Below are positions 1-8,764 of a DNA stretch of 64,000 nt, piece by piece. Source of the DNA: Nocardia alni (lineage in GTDB: Bacteria > Actinomycetota > Actinomycetes > Mycobacteriales > Mycobacteriaceae); contig NZ_JAGPOX010000031.1 of assembly GCF_019038435.1 (NCBI RefSeq), positions 1 through 64,000 of the forward strand, in the 5' to 3' direction. The position numbers and the translations under genes were made by a program. The first letter of the stretch is position 1; each line of letters begins with the position of its first letter. A model generated the notes under the pieces. The model ran no database searches, was not told the DNA's origin, and was given only the letters and a program-made list of their open reading frames with translations.

Positions 1-4
1 TCCG

Positions 5-37
5 TCGTCGGCAGCGTCAGATGGGTATAAGAGACAG
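5..37 (+). other. Nextera transposase adapter (assembly contamination)
   Basis: Bases 5-37 match the Illumina Nextera read-1 adapter over 33 positions with one mismatch at base 24, and bases 19-37 are the 19-bp Tn5 mosaic end. This is library sequence, not genome. It marks the contig end, and any protein end translated through it is artificial. The four bases before it are probably also read-end sequence. Confidence 0.93.
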
Positions 38-579
38 GTGGACAGCTGGGGGGTGTCGATGGAGTACACCTGCTCGTAGCCGTCGATCAACGTCGGTTCC
101 TTGCCCGGAATCGTGCCCTCGGACTGGCGGACCCGGCCCTCGATGTGCTGGCGGCCGGGCGGCGGTTCGGCGATCGGGGGCAGGTGCGAGCCGTCGGCGG
201 CCCCGACCAGACCACGGTTGACCAGTAGGACCCGGCCGTCGTCCAGGCGGAATTCGGCCAAGACGCCGTAGGCGGGCTTGTCGTTCAAGCGTTGCAGCCG
301 CTGTAGCACGGTCGAGCCGGGCACATAGCTGCCGTCGGCGGTGACGCGCCGCCACTCGGTGTCCTTTGTGCTCGAATGCCCGAGCATCGTGGTGACCGGG
401 ACGGGGTCGGCCTGCACCGAGGAGGCGATCAGGTTGTTGCGGTGCGAGGTGCGGATGTTCTTACCCAGCTGCCACGGCGCGAGCACGGTGAAGCACAGGT
501 AGGCGAAGGCGACCACCACCAGGAACAGGATCACCCAGTTGGGTCGCAGCAGGAAGGTCAGACGGCGCAGGAGGTTCAT
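38..579 (-). CDS. SURF1 family protein, C-terminus missing at contig end
   Basis: SURF1-family proteins help assemble haem-copper cytochrome oxidase in the membrane; mycobacterial counterparts lie at the same place (Rv2235). The product begins MNLLRRLTFLLRPNW and has a transmembrane helix at about residues 13-33. An extracytoplasmic region follows with the family-like segments DTEWRRVTADGSY and VLLVNRGLV. The second, C-terminal helix expected of the family is absent because genomic sequence stops at the adapter. Its ATG overlaps the stop of the upstream phosphatase gene (ATGA), so the two are probably translationally coupled. The last dozen residues obtained by reading on to base 1 are adapter translation. 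Confidence 0.88.
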
Positions 580-1070
580 CGGGGATCACCGTCGGCGCCG
601 AGCCGCTCGCGCACCCACTCGAGCAGGCCGGGGACGGCCGCCTCGATCTTCTCGCGGACCTCTTCGAAATCTCGATCGTCGCCGTAGTACGGGTCCTCGA
701 CGTCGGGGCCGGGAGCGTGCGGGTCGAAACTGCGCAGCAGGCGGCTGCGCCCGGTGGGCACCCGCAGCTGCCGCAACGAGCGCTCGTGCCCGCGATCCAT
801 GCCGACCAGCAGATCCGCGTCGAGCTGATCGCGGCCGATCCGCTGCGCCACATGCCCGATCGGGTAGCCGTGCCGCTTCAGCACCGCCGTGGTGCGCGGA
901 TCGGCGTCCTCGCCGGCGTGCCACGCGCTGGTCCCGGCACTGCTCACGCGCACCCGATCCGCGAGTCCGGCCCGCTCGACGTGCGCGGCGAAAATCTTCT
1001 CGGCCATCGGCGACCGGCAGATGTTGCCGGTGCAGATGAAGGTCACGTGCAGATCGCCCACGACAGCCAT
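576..1070 (-). CDS. ptpA: Low-molecular-weight protein tyrosine phosphatase
   Basis: This is a cysteine-based phosphotyrosine phosphatase of 164 residues, the normal family length. The P-loop CTGNICRS (C-X5-R-S) lies near the N-terminus after the strand HVTFI, and the general-acid Asp is in VEDPYYGDD near residue 132. It corresponds to M. tuberculosis PtpA by position and sequence; PtpA is secreted by that pathogen and acts on host trafficking proteins, but no export signal is visible here. It is cotranscribed with the SURF1 gene through a 4-base stop/start overlap. The ATG at 1070 abuts the divergent aminotransferase gene. Confidence 0.93.
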   Translation of the reverse strand: MAVVGDLHVTFICTGNICRSPMAEKIFAAHVERAGLADRVRVSSAGTSAWHAGEDADPRTTAVLKRHGYPIGHVAQRIGRDQLDADLLVGMDRGHERSLRQLRVPTGRSRLLRSFDPHAPGPDVEDPYYGDDRDFEEVREKIEAAVPGLLEWVRERLGADGDPR

Positions 1071-1114
1071 TGTGTCGGTTCACCCTGTGTGACGGCCACG
1101 TAGGGTATATCGCT

Positions 1115-2605
1115 GTGCCCGAGGACACCCCGGCCGCGCGCAGCTCGCGGCCCCCATCGTGGCCCTCACCAGGGCCTGCGCCCGTTCGCGCCCAGGTCCG
1201 CGACGCGGTCGGACCGGTCGGCGCCCGTCCATTCCCGCAGGGCCGGGTTGCGGCGCAGCCCGATCGGCCAGCGGATTCGGATGCGGCCGGTGTGCCCGCC
1301 ACCGGAGCGGATCAGGGTCCGCCGCCCGCCCCGGGATCGGCGTTCGGTCGGCAGAGGTCCGGTCGTGGTCGGGATGTCGAGCCTGCGTCGGTGGTTGGTG
1401 GGGAGCGGTCCGGTCGTGGTCGGGATGTCGAACCCGTGTCGGTGGTTGGTGGGGAGAGCCCCGGTCGTGGCCGGGATGTCGAGCCCGCGTCGGGCGATGT
1501 GAGCGAATCGGTGCTTGCCGCACGACGGACCGGCGGGGGCGCGGCCCGGACGTGCGATGTCGCGAACGAGGGCTCGATCGAGGTCGATCGGGTCAAGCTG
1601 CGGCATCACGGTGATGTGGATGTGCGGCCCGGGATGCTGGACTTCGCGGTCAATGTGCAGGGGAGCGGGCCGCCCGAGTGGTTGCGGGAGCGGCTGGCGG
1701 CACGACTGGGTGCGTTGGGGAGCTATCCGGGTGAGGCCGAGGAGTTCGCCGCCCGGTCCGTGGTGGCGGCGCGGCACGGGCGCGCCCCCGAGGAGGTGCT
1801 GCTGCTGGCCGGGGCCGCCGAGGGGTTCGCGATGCTGCCCCGGCTGTCGCCGGGCCTGGCGGCGGTGATCCACCCCTCGTTCACCGAACCCGAGTTGGCG
1901 CTGCGCGAGGCCGGGACGCCACTGGCCCGGGTGGTGCTGCCCGACCCGTACGTGCTCGATCCCGCGCTGGTGCCCGAGGCGGCCGATCTGGTGGTGCTGG
2001 GCAATCCGACGAACCCCACCTCGGTGCTGCATCCCGCCGAGACGATCCTGGCGCTGCGGCGGCCGGACCGGGTGGTCGTGGTCGACGAGGCATTCGCCGA
2101 CGCCGTGCCCGATGAGCCGGAATCACTTGCTGCCCAGTCCCTCCCGGATGTTCTGGTGCTGCGCAGCCTGACCAAGACCTGGGCCCTGGCGGGCCTGCGC
2201 TGCGGATACTTCCTCGGTCCCGCACCCCTGCTGGAGCGCCTGCGACACGGCCGCGCGCACTGGCCGCTGGGCGCCCTGCAACTGGAAGCGATCGCCGCGA
2301 CCGGCGATCCCGCCGCTGTCGCCGAATCCCGTTCCCGCGCAGTGCGAATCGCCGCCGACCGCGCCGCGATGATTTCCCGCCTGCGTGAGCTGGGCATCGC
2401 GGTCCACGAACCCGCCCACGGCCCGTTCCTGCTGATCCGAGTCCCCGACGCCGAACTGCTTCGCAAACGCCTGGCCGAACTCGGCGTCGCGGTCCGCCGC
2501 GGCGACACCTTCCCCGGTCTGGACCCCGGCCACCTGCGCCTGGCGGTGCGCGCCCCGGCGGAGGTCGACCGCCTGATCGCGGCCCTGCACGAGGTCGGAC
2601 TGTGA
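1115..2605 (+). CDS. cobC: PLP-dependent aminotransferase, CobC / Rv2231c type, with repeat-bearing N-terminal extension
   Basis: This is a fold-type I PLP enzyme of the histidinol-phosphate aminotransferase/threonine-phosphate decarboxylase group, linked in mycobacteria to cobalamin side-chain synthesis or histidine synthesis. The conserved body starts near VKLRHHGDVDVRPGMLDF. The motifs LGNPTNPTS, VVVDEAFAD and LRSLTKTWALAGLRCGY are visible; the last holds the Schiff-base lysine. The body is about 335 residues, close to family size. About 160 residues lie in front of it, rich in Pro, Gly and Arg, with three copies of a 17-residue repeat. The start is uncertain: GTG at 1115 is used here, TTG at 1070 is open, and a start close to 1500-1590 would remove the extension. 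Confidence 0.8.
   Translation: MPEDTPAARSSRPPSWPSPGPAPVRAQVRDAVGPVGARPFPQGRVAAQPDRPADSDAAGVPATGADQGPPPAPGSAFGRQRSGRGRDVEPASVVGGERSGRGRDVEPVSVVGGESPGRGRDVEPASGDVSESVLAARRTGGGAARTCDVANEGSIEVDRVKLRHHGDVDVRPGMLDFAVNVQGSGPPEWLRERLAARLGALGSYPGEAEEFAARSVVAARHGRAPEEVLLLAGAAEGFAMLPRLSPGLAAVIHPSFTEPELALREAGTPLARVVLPDPYVLDPALVPEAADLVVLGNPTNPTSVLHPAETILALRRPDRVVVVDEAFADAVPDEPESLAAQSLPDVLVLRSLTKTWALAGLRCGYFLGPAPLLERLRHGRAHWPLGALQLEAIAATGDPAAVAESRSRAVRIAADRAAMISRLRELGIAVHEPAHGPFLLIRVPDAELLRKRLAELGVAVRRGDTFPGLDPGHLRLAVRAPAEVDRLIAALHEVGL
1358..1510 (+). repeat. Three tandem 51-bp in-frame repeats
   Basis: Three consecutive 51-bp units (1358-1408, 1409-1459, 1460-1510) encode SGRGRDVEPASVVGGER and two variants. 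The third unit is degenerate at its 3' end. The repeat keeps frame with the downstream aminotransferase, so it is either a low-complexity N-terminal tail or untranslated leader. Confidence 0.85.
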
Positions 2606-2995
2606 TTGTCCCGGCGAATCCGTCTGGGGTGCAACGGGTTACTGTGCATCCGGCGAAAAGTGCAGGGGTGACCGATAGGTTTCGGAGGCGGCCGGGCAGT
2701 ACCCCGGCTTGTTCGATCGGGTTGTCGTCCTAGCATGCTGCGGGCCGTCGGTGCGGTACCCGATGCGGTCCGCCCGCGGAACCGGTGGGTGATGGTGTGG
2801 CGGAAGATCAGTGGTCGAGCGTAGGAGGTACGAGGTGGTGGCTGTCCTTTCCGCACTGAGCGCCGGCATCCCGCGTCGGTCGAGCGGGCTGTCATCTCGG
2901 CATGCCGGCGGCTGGAGTCCCGGGACTCGAGACTCCGGCCGATTGCCCGGTTCGATCTCGGCCACGAGCACCGCGGCCGGCGGAGGAGGTTTCGG
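2606..2995. other. Intergenic region holding a palindromic repeat relative
   Basis: No convincing gene lies here. Bases 2891-2945 resemble the palindromic element at 37570-37637: the arm GTCATCTCGGCATGC is shared apart from one base. A strong ribosome-binding site (GGAGGAGG) lies just before the next gene. Confidence 0.5.
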
Positions 2996-4123
2996 ATGGC
3001 ACGGGTGACGTTGGGTGAGCTGATCGCGGTGCTGGACGCCGCGTATCCGCCGTCGCTGGCCGAGTCGTGGGATTCGGTGGGGCTGGTGTGCGGGGATCCG
3101 GGGGAGGCGGTGTCGCGGGTGATGTTCGCGGTGGACGCTACCGCGGCGGTGGTGGACGAGGCTATCGGTTGGGGCGCACAGGCTTTGGTGGTGCACCATC
3201 CGCTGCTGCTGCGCGGGGTGGACACTGTGGCGGCGAGTACGCCCAAGGGGGCGCTGCTGCATCGGCTGATTCGCAATGGGTGCGCGCTGTTCACCGCGCA
3301 CACCAACGCCGACTCCGCCGACCCGGGTGTCTCCGATGCGCTCGCCCACGCGCTGGGATTGCGGGTGAGCGGTCCACTCGAGCCGAAATCGGCGGCGGGC
3401 GTGGATCAGTGGACGGTCAACGTGCCGCTCGAGCATGCCGACGCGGTGCTGAGTGCCCTGTTCTCGGCCGGCGCGGGCGGCAGCGGCAACTACGGGGAGG
3501 CGGCGTGGCGGGCGCCGGGCACCCAGCAGTTCCGGCCCCTGCCGGGCGCGGAACCTGCCCTCGGCCGCATCGGTCAACTCGAACGGGTGGCCGAGGAGCG
3601 GATCGAGGTCGTCGCGCCGCCCTCGGCCAGGGGTGCGGTCCTCGCGGCCCTGCGTGCCGCGCACCCCTACGAGGAGCCCGCCTACCACGTGACCGAACGC
3701 GCGGCCCTGCGCACCGGCCAGGGGCTCGGGCGCGTCGGGGAGCTGCCGGAGCCGGAAACGTTGCGCCGCTTCACCGCTCGCGTCCGCGCCGCACTGCCCG
3801 GCACCGTCTGGGGCGTGCGCGCGGCCGGCGATCCCGAACGCAGGATCTCCACGGTCGCCGTCTGTGGCGGCGCGGGTGATTCGTTCCTGGGCACGGTGCG
3901 CCGGCTCGGCGTGGACGCGTACGTCACCGCCGACCTGCGCCACCACCCCGTCGACGAACACCTCCGCGCGGGTGGACCCGCCCTGGTCGACGCCGCCCAC
4001 TGGGCCACCGAACAGCCCTGGTGCGCCCAGGCCGAGGGCATCGTCCGCTTCGGCCTCCCAGCCCTCGAGACCCGCGTCAGCACCCTGCGCACCGACCCCT
4101 GGACCGTCGGCACCGTGGACTGA
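2996..4123 (+). CDS. NIF3-like dinuclear metal-centre protein
   Basis: This is a member of the NIF3/YbgI family (Rv2230c position), sometimes annotated GTP cyclohydrolase 1 type 2. Family members form hexameric toroids with a dinuclear metal site; the cellular role is unsettled. The 375-residue product shows DVGG-type features: SWDSVGLVCGDP at the N-terminus, the metal ligands in ALVVHHPLLL and FTAHTNADSA, and the C-terminal GGAGDSFL and VDAAHWATEQ motifs. The long insert of about 110 residues between the halves is the PII-like domain seen in longer family members. ATG is preceded by GGAGGAGG at good spacing. Confidence 0.92.
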   Translation: MARVTLGELIAVLDAAYPPSLAESWDSVGLVCGDPGEAVSRVMFAVDATAAVVDEAIGWGAQALVVHHPLLLRGVDTVAASTPKGALLHRLIRNGCALFTAHTNADSADPGVSDALAHALGLRVSGPLEPKSAAGVDQWTVNVPLEHADAVLSALFSAGAGGSGNYGEAAWRAPGTQQFRPLPGAEPALGRIGQLERVAEERIEVVAPPSARGAVLAALRAAHPYEEPAYHVTERAALRTGQGLGRVGELPEPETLRRFTARVRAALPGTVWGVRAAGDPERRISTVAVCGGAGDSFLGTVRRLGVDAYVTADLRHHPVDEHLRAGGPALVDAAHWATEQPWCAQAEGIVRFGLPALETRVSTLRTDPWTVGTVD

Positions 4124-4174
4124 TCACAGCCGCCCCGGTGACACGTTCGTCCGCCGCGGCCCAATGGGTGTGTC

Positions 4175-4360
4175 ATTCGGTCGGCGTTGCGGCGCTGAGG
4201 ATTTCGGGGCTGCCGGATCAGACGACTGTGATATTCGGTCGGTTGGGCCGAACGAGTGTCACACAGGGGCGACATGGCACTCCTTCTGTTGCGCAACGGA
4301 TCCGACTGGCCCCGAGGGCCAAGCGTCGCATTCGGTCGGCTGAAGCGGATGAATGCGGGT
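4175..4360. repeat. Three ATTCGGTCGG elements between convergent genes
   Basis: The decamer ATTCGGTCGG occurs at about 4175, 4233 and 4330. The second and third copies sit in imperfect hairpins (GTGA...TCAC and CGCATTC...GAATGCG). They lie between the convergent NIF3 and OsmC genes, where a bidirectional terminator would be expected, but no T-tract is visible. Confidence 0.5.
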
Positions 4361-4368
4361 CCGAGCGG

Positions 4369-4809
4369 TCAGGCGGTGTGGATGGTGGGCTCGTGGGCGA
4401 TGGGGAAGTTCATCGAGTTGGCGATGTAGCAGCGCTTGTGCGCCTCGGAGTGCAGGTCGCGGGCCGTATCGGCGCGGGCCGGGTCGGTGATGGTCACCCG
4501 GGGACGAAGGGTGATCTGCTGGAAGCGCTCGTCGTCCATGACGCCGACGGCGGCGTCCCGGTAGTCCGTGACGACGATTCCCGCGTCGGCGCACAGATGC
4601 AGGTACCACAGCATGTGGCATTCGGACGCGGCCGCGACCAGCAGCTGTTCCGGATTCCAGCGGGTGGGGTCGCCCCGGAACTTCGGGTCGGCGCTGCCCG
4701 GAATCGGGGGCCGTCCCGGCGCCCGCGCCTCGTGGTCGCGGGAGTAGGAGCGGTAGTCGGTGGTCGCCCCGCTCCAGCCGACCTCGATCTCGTACCGATG
4801 TTCACTCAC
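4369..4809 (-). CDS. OsmC family protein (peroxide reductase-like)
   Basis: OsmC/Ohr proteins reduce organic hydroperoxides with two cysteines. The product has 146 residues from a GTG start. Family features include PPIPGSADPKFRGDP, the helix WNPEQLLVAAASECHMLWYL carrying the first Cys, and the second Cys in HKRCYIANSMNFPI near the C-terminus. Both cysteines are retained, so activity is plausible. The GTG gives the usual family start (SEHRYEIEV). An ATG 18 bases upstream (4827) has a slightly better ribosome-binding site (AGGA) and would add six residues. Confidence 0.9.
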   Translation of the reverse strand: MSEHRYEIEVGWSGATTDYRSYSRDHEARAPGRPPIPGSADPKFRGDPTRWNPEQLLVAAASECHMLWYLHLCADAGIVVTDYRDAAVGVMDDERFQQITLRPRVTITDPARADTARDLHSEAHKRCYIANSMNFPIAHEPTIHTA

Positions 4810-5022
4810 GGACAGAGGTTGGCACATCAGCGATCCTGCCGCCGCTGGATTATCCCGTCCGTCCTGTGAAACGGCGCGGACTAGGTGAAACGCCGGGGTT
4901 GGGGTGCGAGGCGCCGGGTGGAGAGTACGGTGGAGAGTCTGTGTCGGTTCACCCGAGCCGAGGCCGTGCCGATTTCGGGCACCTTGTGACATGTCCATAG
5001 TTGTCGAGGAGTACGTCCCGCG

Positions 5023-5763
5023 TTGAACAACGTCGAACAACCGATCCAGGCCAAGCTGCTCGACCTCGCGGCAGTCGATGCCGAGCTGACGCGGATCACA
5101 CATCGCCGTAAGGTTCTGCCCGAACAGCAGGAGGTGGAGCGGTTCGAGGCCGAACGCACTTCCCGTAAGGATGCGGCGGTGAAGGTCGAGATCCAGCTCG
5201 ATGACCTCGACCGGGACATTCGCAAGCTGGAGACCGAGGTCGACGCCGTGCGCAAGCGCGAGCTGCGCGACCGGGGCATGCTCGAGAACAGTTCGGTCGG
5301 CGCCAAGCAACTCTCCGAACTCCAGCACGAGCTGGGCAGCCTGGAACGCCGCCGCAACGCGCTGGAGGACGATCTGCTCGAGGTCATGGAGCGGCGCGAG
5401 GCCGCGGTCGCCGACCACGAGCACAGCGGGGCCAACCTGACCAAGGCCGAACAGGACCTCGTCGAGGCTCAGCGCCGCCGGGACGACGCCCTGGCCGATC
5501 TCGATGTCGCGGCCCAGCGCTGCGCCGGTGATCGCGAGAAACTTCTCACGGCCTTCCCTGCGGAACTGTTGTCGGTGTACGACAAGCAGCGCACCCAGCA
5601 CGGCGTGGGCGCGGCGCTGCTGCAGGCCCGCCGCTGCGGCGCCTGCCGGATCGAACTGGACCGCGGGGAGATCGCCCGGATCGCCAAGGCCGCACCGGAT
5701 GCCGTGCTGCGTTGCCCCGAATGCGGTGCGATCATGGTGCGCACCAAGCAGTCCGGGCTGTAG
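5023..5763 (+). CDS. Coiled-coil zinc-ribbon protein (Rv2229c family)
   Basis: The 246-residue product has a long heptad-type coiled coil (about residues 30-180, rich in Glu, Arg and Leu) followed by a C4 zinc ribbon. The four cysteines are in CGACR and CPEC. This family forms a hairpin coiled coil and is suggested to bind nucleic acid; its function is unknown. The start is TTG with GAGGAG 11 bases upstream. It is followed with two bases spacing by the RNase H/phosphatase gene, and the NIF3-zinc ribbon-RNase H order is conserved across Mycobacteriales. Confidence 0.9.
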   Translation: MNNVEQPIQAKLLDLAAVDAELTRITHRRKVLPEQQEVERFEAERTSRKDAAVKVEIQLDDLDRDIRKLETEVDAVRKRELRDRGMLENSSVGAKQLSELQHELGSLERRRNALEDDLLEVMERREAAVADHEHSGANLTKAEQDLVEAQRRRDDALADLDVAAQRCAGDREKLLTAFPAELLSVYDKQRTQHGVGAALLQARRCGACRIELDRGEIARIAKAAPDAVLRCPECGAIMVRTKQSGL

Positions 5764-5765
5764 TC

Positions 5766-7034
5766 GTGCGGGTGATCGTCGAGGCGGACGGTGGTTCACG
5801 GGGCAATCCGGGCCCGGCCGGATACGGCGCGGTGGTCTGGGATTCCGATCATCGCGCGGTACTGGCCGAGCGCAAGGAATACCTCGGCGCCACAACCAAT
5901 AACGTCGCCGAATACCGTGGGCTGATCGCGGGCCTGGATGCCGCGGCCGAACTGGGCGCGCGCGAGGTCGACGTCCGTATGGACTCCAAGCTCGTCGTGG
6001 AGCAGATGTGCGGCCGCTGGCAGGTCAAGCACCCGTCGATGATTCCGCTCGCCGAGCGGGCTCGAGGGCTGGTCGCCGGCTTCGACCGCGTCGGATTCAC
6101 CTGGATTCCGCGCAAACAGAACTCGCACGCGGACCGGTTGGCGAACGAGGCGATGGACGCTGGCCGCACCGTCGACGAGGTACGCGATGCGGATCGCGCT
6201 GCGGGACAATCGGATACCAGGACCGCTGCCGCCGATCGGGAGTCGAGCCCTCCGGCCGCCGATCGGGTGGGAACCGCGGCGCGCTCGGCGGCGGAAGCTG
6301 CGGGAACGGCTGTCGGTGTGGAGCGCTCGCTGCCGAGTTGGATCGACGAGGCGGCCGATGCCCGTGCGGCGCAGGCGAAGTCGGACAGTGCGCCAAGCCC
6401 CGGCTGGACCGGGGCGCAGGGGCGGCCCACTCGCTTCCTGCTGCTGCGGCACGGCCAGACGGAATTGTCCGTGCAGCGGCGTTATTCGGGGCGGGGGAAT
6501 CCGCCGCTGACCGCGCTCGGGCGCGAGCAGGCGGCGCGGGCGGCGAAATATCTTGCGGCCAAGGGTGATATCGCCGCGGTGGTGACCTCGCCGCTGGGGC
6601 GGGCGCAGGAGACCGCGCGGGCGGCAGCAACCGCACTCGGTGTTCCCGTGCGGGTGCTGGATCGGCTCATCGAAACCGACTTCGGTGAGTGGGAGGGGCT
6701 CACGTTCACCGAAGCGGCGCAGCGTGATCCGGAGCTGCATTCCCGATGGCTTCGCGATTCGTCCATCCCGGCGCCGGGTGGCGAGAGCTTCGACGCGGTG
6801 CGGGAGCGGATCGAGGCGGCGCGCGCCGATCTGACCGGCCTGTATCCGGGCGAGACCATCGTGGTCGTCAGCCACGTGACCCCGATCAAGACCCTGCTGC
6901 AACTGGCCCTGGGCGTGGGCCCGTCCCTGCTGTACCGCCTGCATCTGGACCTGGCATCACTGTCGATCGCCGAGTTCTACCCGGACGGCGGTTCTTCGGT
7001 GCGTCTGGCCAACGAGACGTCGTATTTGCAATAG
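5766..7034 (+). CDS. Bifunctional RNase H / histidine phosphatase
   Basis: This matches the Rv2228c-type fusion. Residues 1-135 are an RNase HI domain that cuts RNA in RNA-DNA hybrids: the acidic residues lie in EADGGSRGNPGPAGYG, in VAEYRGLI, in DVRMDSKLVVEQ and in QNSHADRLANEA. A low-complexity linker (about residues 145-215) leads to a histidine phosphatase domain with LLLRHGQTELS, ETDFGEWEG and VVSHVTPIK, the CobC alpha-ribazole phosphatase type. The mycobacterial relative has both activities. The GTG at 5766 is two bases after the preceding stop and begins exactly at the RNase H fold. Confidence 0.93.
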   Translation: MRVIVEADGGSRGNPGPAGYGAVVWDSDHRAVLAERKEYLGATTNNVAEYRGLIAGLDAAAELGAREVDVRMDSKLVVEQMCGRWQVKHPSMIPLAERARGLVAGFDRVGFTWIPRKQNSHADRLANEAMDAGRTVDEVRDADRAAGQSDTRTAAADRESSPPAADRVGTAARSAAEAAGTAVGVERSLPSWIDEAADARAAQAKSDSAPSPGWTGAQGRPTRFLLLRHGQTELSVQRRYSGRGNPPLTALGREQAARAAKYLAAKGDIAAVVTSPLGRAQETARAAATALGVPVRVLDRLIETDFGEWEGLTFTEAAQRDPELHSRWLRDSSIPAPGGESFDAVRERIEAARADLTGLYPGETIVVVSHVTPIKTLLQLALGVGPSLLYRLHLDLASLSIAEFYPDGGSSVRLANETSYLQ

Positions 7035-7053
7035 GTCGGCCATCCGGGAAGCG

Positions 7054-7102
7054 CCCGTCATTCTCGGATGCCGGGAAGTATCTGTCATTCCGGGATGACG
7101 GG
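7054..7102. repeat. Imperfect palindrome after RNase H gene
   Basis: CCCGTCAT and ATGACGGG form 8-bp arms. The interior carries repeated GGATG and CCGGGA segments resembling the palindromic element at 37570-37637. It probably serves as, or sits beside, the terminator of the convergent genes ending at 7034 and 7163. Confidence 0.5.
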
Positions 7103-7162
7103 CTGAACGGCTCCGGCGTGAGGCTGTGGGCTTGCCGGTAGGACGGGCATGCATACTGAAAT

Positions 7163-7933
7163 TCACTGGCCCATAATGTATTTGACGGTCGGCCCGGCGG
7201 TCCAGCCGCCGTCGACGGCGAGTTCCGCGCCGGTGATGTAGGAGGCGGCGTCCGAAAGCAGGAAGGTGACCGCGTCGGCGATCTCGACCGGCTCGCCGAC
7301 CCGGCCCATCGGGGTGTTCGGATAGTTCCCCTCACCCTGCACGATGCCGATGACCGAGGTCATCGGGGTGTAGGTCATGCCGGGATGGACCGAGTTGACG
7401 CGGATCCTGGCGGTTCCCAGCTCGACCGCGGCGATCTTGGACAGCCCGCGCACACCCCATTTGGACGCGCCGTAACCGGCCGTCAGCGCCATGCCCATCA
7501 ACCCCGCGGCCGACGAGATGTTCACGATCGCACCGCCGCCGCGCCGAGTCAGCTCCGGGATGATGGTCTTCATACCGATGAACACACCGGTCAGATTGAT
7601 GTCGACGACGCGCCGGAAATGTTCGACGGTCTCCTCCGCCACCAACCCGCCGGTGGTGACCCCCGCGTTGTTCACCAGGCCGTCGACCCCGCCGAACTCC
7701 CGGACGGCGAACTTCAGCGCGGCCTGCCAGTCCTGTTCGGAGGTGACGTCGTGGTGCAGGAATCGGGCCCGCTCGCCCAGTTCCGCCGCGGTGGCCTTGC
7801 CCTCGTCGTCCAGCACGTCGGTCAGCACGACGTCGGCTCCGGCGGCCAGCGCCTGCCGCCCGGCCTCGGCGCCGAGGCCGCGGGCGCCGCCGGTGATCAG
7901 GATGGTCTTGCCGGTGAGATCTATGGTGGTCAT
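7163..7933 (-). CDS. SDR family NAD(P)-dependent oxidoreductase
   Basis: This is a classical short-chain dehydrogenase of 256 residues. It has the nucleotide-binding motif TGGARGLG, NNAG near residue 88, catalytic Ser in NISSAAGLMG and YGASKWG (Tyr-X3-Lys). The Asp after the second strand (VLTDVLDD) points to NAD preference. Its overall pattern resembles 3-alpha/20-beta-hydroxysteroid dehydrogenase-like enzymes, but the substrate cannot be read from sequence. It is transcribed alone, 61 bases downstream of the methyltransferase gene on the same strand. Confidence 0.9.
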   Translation of the reverse strand: MTTIDLTGKTILITGGARGLGAEAGRQALAAGADVVLTDVLDDEGKATAAELGERARFLHHDVTSEQDWQAALKFAVREFGGVDGLVNNAGVTTGGLVAEETVEHFRRVVDINLTGVFIGMKTIIPELTRRGGGAIVNISSAAGLMGMALTAGYGASKWGVRGLSKIAAVELGTARIRVNSVHPGMTYTPMTSVIGIVQGEGNYPNTPMGRVGEPVEIADAVTFLLSDAASYITGAELAVDGGWTAGPTVKYIMGQ

Positions 7934-7994
7934 GTCCTCTCTTCTATGCCCCGGACCCGGCTCGATACCGCGTGAGTCCCGTTGAGCGGACCGC

Positions 7995-8513
7995 TCAGCA
8001 CAGCCCGGCCAGCTTGTACAGCACCAGCGATCCGGCGACCGCGACGTTGAGGCTGAGCCCGGTGCCGATCATCGGAATCTCCACGGCCAGATCCAGCATC
8101 TCCAGCCCCTCCGGCGGAATGCCCGTGCTCTCGTGCCCGAGCACCATGACCGTGCGCCTGCGGGCGGCGGGCAGGTCGGCCAGGCGAATCGACTCGTCGG
8201 TCAGTTCGACCCCGACGATCGCCGATCCGCCGCGTCGCTGCCGGTCCAGCCAGCGCTCGGCGCGGCCGTCGACCCAGTGCACACAGGTCCTGCGCCGCAA
8301 CGTATTTCCGTGTTCCAGTGCCTCGGGCACCCACGGCCGCCGCGGTACCGCCAGGCATGCGCCGACCGCGTCGCAGGTGCGCAGCAGCGTGCCCAGATTG
8401 ACACCGTATTTGGGCCACAGCGGGGCGGCGATCAGATGATTCCAGCAGGAGTGCGAGCGGGAGCGGCGTTGACCGCGGATCTCGGCGGGCGTCCGCGCCC
8501 GCGCGGCGCTCAT
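7995..8513 (-). CDS. TrmH/SpoU family RNA 2'-O-methyltransferase
   Basis: The 172-residue protein has the knotted SPOUT fold signature. Motif 1 is GVNLGTLLRTCDAVGA, motif 2 VMVLGHESTGIP, and motif 3 IPMIGTGLSLNVAVAGSLVL. These are the conserved SAM-binding and trefoil-knot segments of tRNA Gm-type methyltransferases. It is short, lacking the long N-terminal RNA-binding extension of rRNA-type members, which favours a tRNA target. It lies close upstream of the SDR gene. Confidence 0.9.
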   Translation of the reverse strand: MSAARARTPAEIRGQRRSRSHSCWNHLIAAPLWPKYGVNLGTLLRTCDAVGACLAVPRRPWVPEALEHGNTLRRRTCVHWVDGRAERWLDRQRRGGSAIVGVELTDESIRLADLPAARRRTVMVLGHESTGIPPEGLEMLDLAVEIPMIGTGLSLNVAVAGSLVLYKLAGLC

Positions 8514-8764
8514 CGTCGCTCGGGAAGTGCCTTCCCAAGAGATCTGACGTACTTGTCGGTCTGGTGGTCTCGTCCAGCGCCCGGTAGGTGTCCGGGTCGG
8601 TGGTCGGAGTTGGTACGACGCATCGTGGGATAGGTGCTTCGCGGCGCACCGGGGCCATCGCCGAGGTGGAGTGTGGAATCGTCCACCGGAACCAGATCAA
8701 CGGTACATGCTCGTCGCCCGCTCGACATCGGGGCCTGCTCTACGGCGGTGCCGCGCCGGGGCGT

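Noticed and set aside
4827..5895. Long minus-strand open frame extending the OsmC gene to 5895
   Set aside because: It is antisense to the zinc-ribbon and RNase H genes; the OsmC family start is at 4809-4827.
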